Both the position numbers and the translations under genes were made by a program. Of a stretch of DNA of 5,401 bases, positions 5,204-5,401 are shown piece by piece. How positions within the stretch are numbered: position 1 is the first letter of the stretch; the number at the start of each line of letters is the position of its first letter. Below the pieces are notes generated by a model. It ran no database searches. It saw nothing but the letters and a program-made list of their open reading frames with translations, and was not told the DNA's origin. Source of the stretch: CAVOBC01 sp963693635 (GTDB taxonomy: Bacteria > Pseudomonadota > Gammaproteobacteria > Pseudomonadales > Azotimanducaceae); assembly GCA_963693635.1 (NCBI GenBank), contig CAVOBC010000331.1, forward strand, positions 1-5,401, in the 5' to 3' direction.

Positions 5204-5401
5204 TGAACACCATTTCGAAATAAGCATTATTCCACTTTTGATGCCACGATAACGCCATAGAGACCACGCCAAAAGCATTGGGACATCCGGCCAGGCACGC
5301 GTACACGACCGATCCGCACTTGAGCGCGTATGAAAGGGCGAACCGCGGGCCGCAAGTTAGTTCCTGTGCCAGAACTCCGTTGTGGGGCCAGCACTGGCGT
5401 G
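5204..5401. other. Unassigned stretch upstream of the HAD pseudogene
   Basis: No recognised gene lies here. One minus-strand frame is open from the window edge to 5124, overlapping the HAD start by 80 bp, and includes LTCGPRFALSYALKCGSVVY; I cannot place it in a family. A second minus frame is open from the edge to a TAA just before the HAD start. At 5387-5398, GCCAG-CA-CTGGC is a 12-bp near-palindrome that could be an operator. The sequence could be the end of an upstream gene or spacer. Confidence 0.3.

Overview
The window reads like a chromosomal accessory or catabolic region of a moderately high-GC Gram-negative bacterium, most likely a Pseudomonadota. That assignment rests on codon use, Shine-Dalgarno starts, the gene families and a REP-like palindrome, and it is weak at lower rank. 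No phage, transposase, CRISPR, tRNA or rRNA signal was seen.

Left part (1-2016): a family-3 amidohydrolase (YtcJ-like) runs leftward off the window edge from a start at 675. It is divergent from a short-chain dehydrogenase/reductase (SDR, 815-1582), which overlaps a VOC/glyoxalase-fold gene (1579-2016) by an ATGA. The 139-bp divergent spacer must hold control signals for both directions. It contains a hairpin over the amidohydrolase Shine-Dalgarno sequence and a pair of 10-bp direct repeats.

Middle (2017-3731): the VOC gene is followed by a bidirectional terminator-like hairpin that abuts a REP-like GC-rich hairpin. After these come a possible sigma70 promoter and a second plus-strand unit. 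This unit holds a membrane-anchored split-barrel protein of the DUF385/nitroreductase-like family (2274-2675) and, 39 bp later, an amidohydrolase-2/COG3618 hydrolase (2715-3731). A dehydrogenase, a VOC protein and two unrelated metallohydrolases together suggest breakdown of a small organic, perhaps cyclic or lactone-forming, compound. The substrate cannot be read from the sequence.

Right part (3732-5401): on the minus strand two consecutive genes are broken. A HAD-superfamily phosphatase (4633-5203) has lost the segment that should carry the motif IV acidic residues and has an early stop near its end. A downstream AHSA1/SRPBCC-type gene (3900-4414) keeps a good ribosome binding site but needs three frame changes to be read. 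All plus-strand genes and the amidohydrolase-3 fragment are clean, so damage is confined to this minus-strand block. It is either real local decay or a patch of poor assembly. The last ~200 bp are unassigned. I see no convincing previously undescribed system; the points most worth checking are the broken gene block, the tandem hairpins and the membrane-anchored DUF385-like protein.
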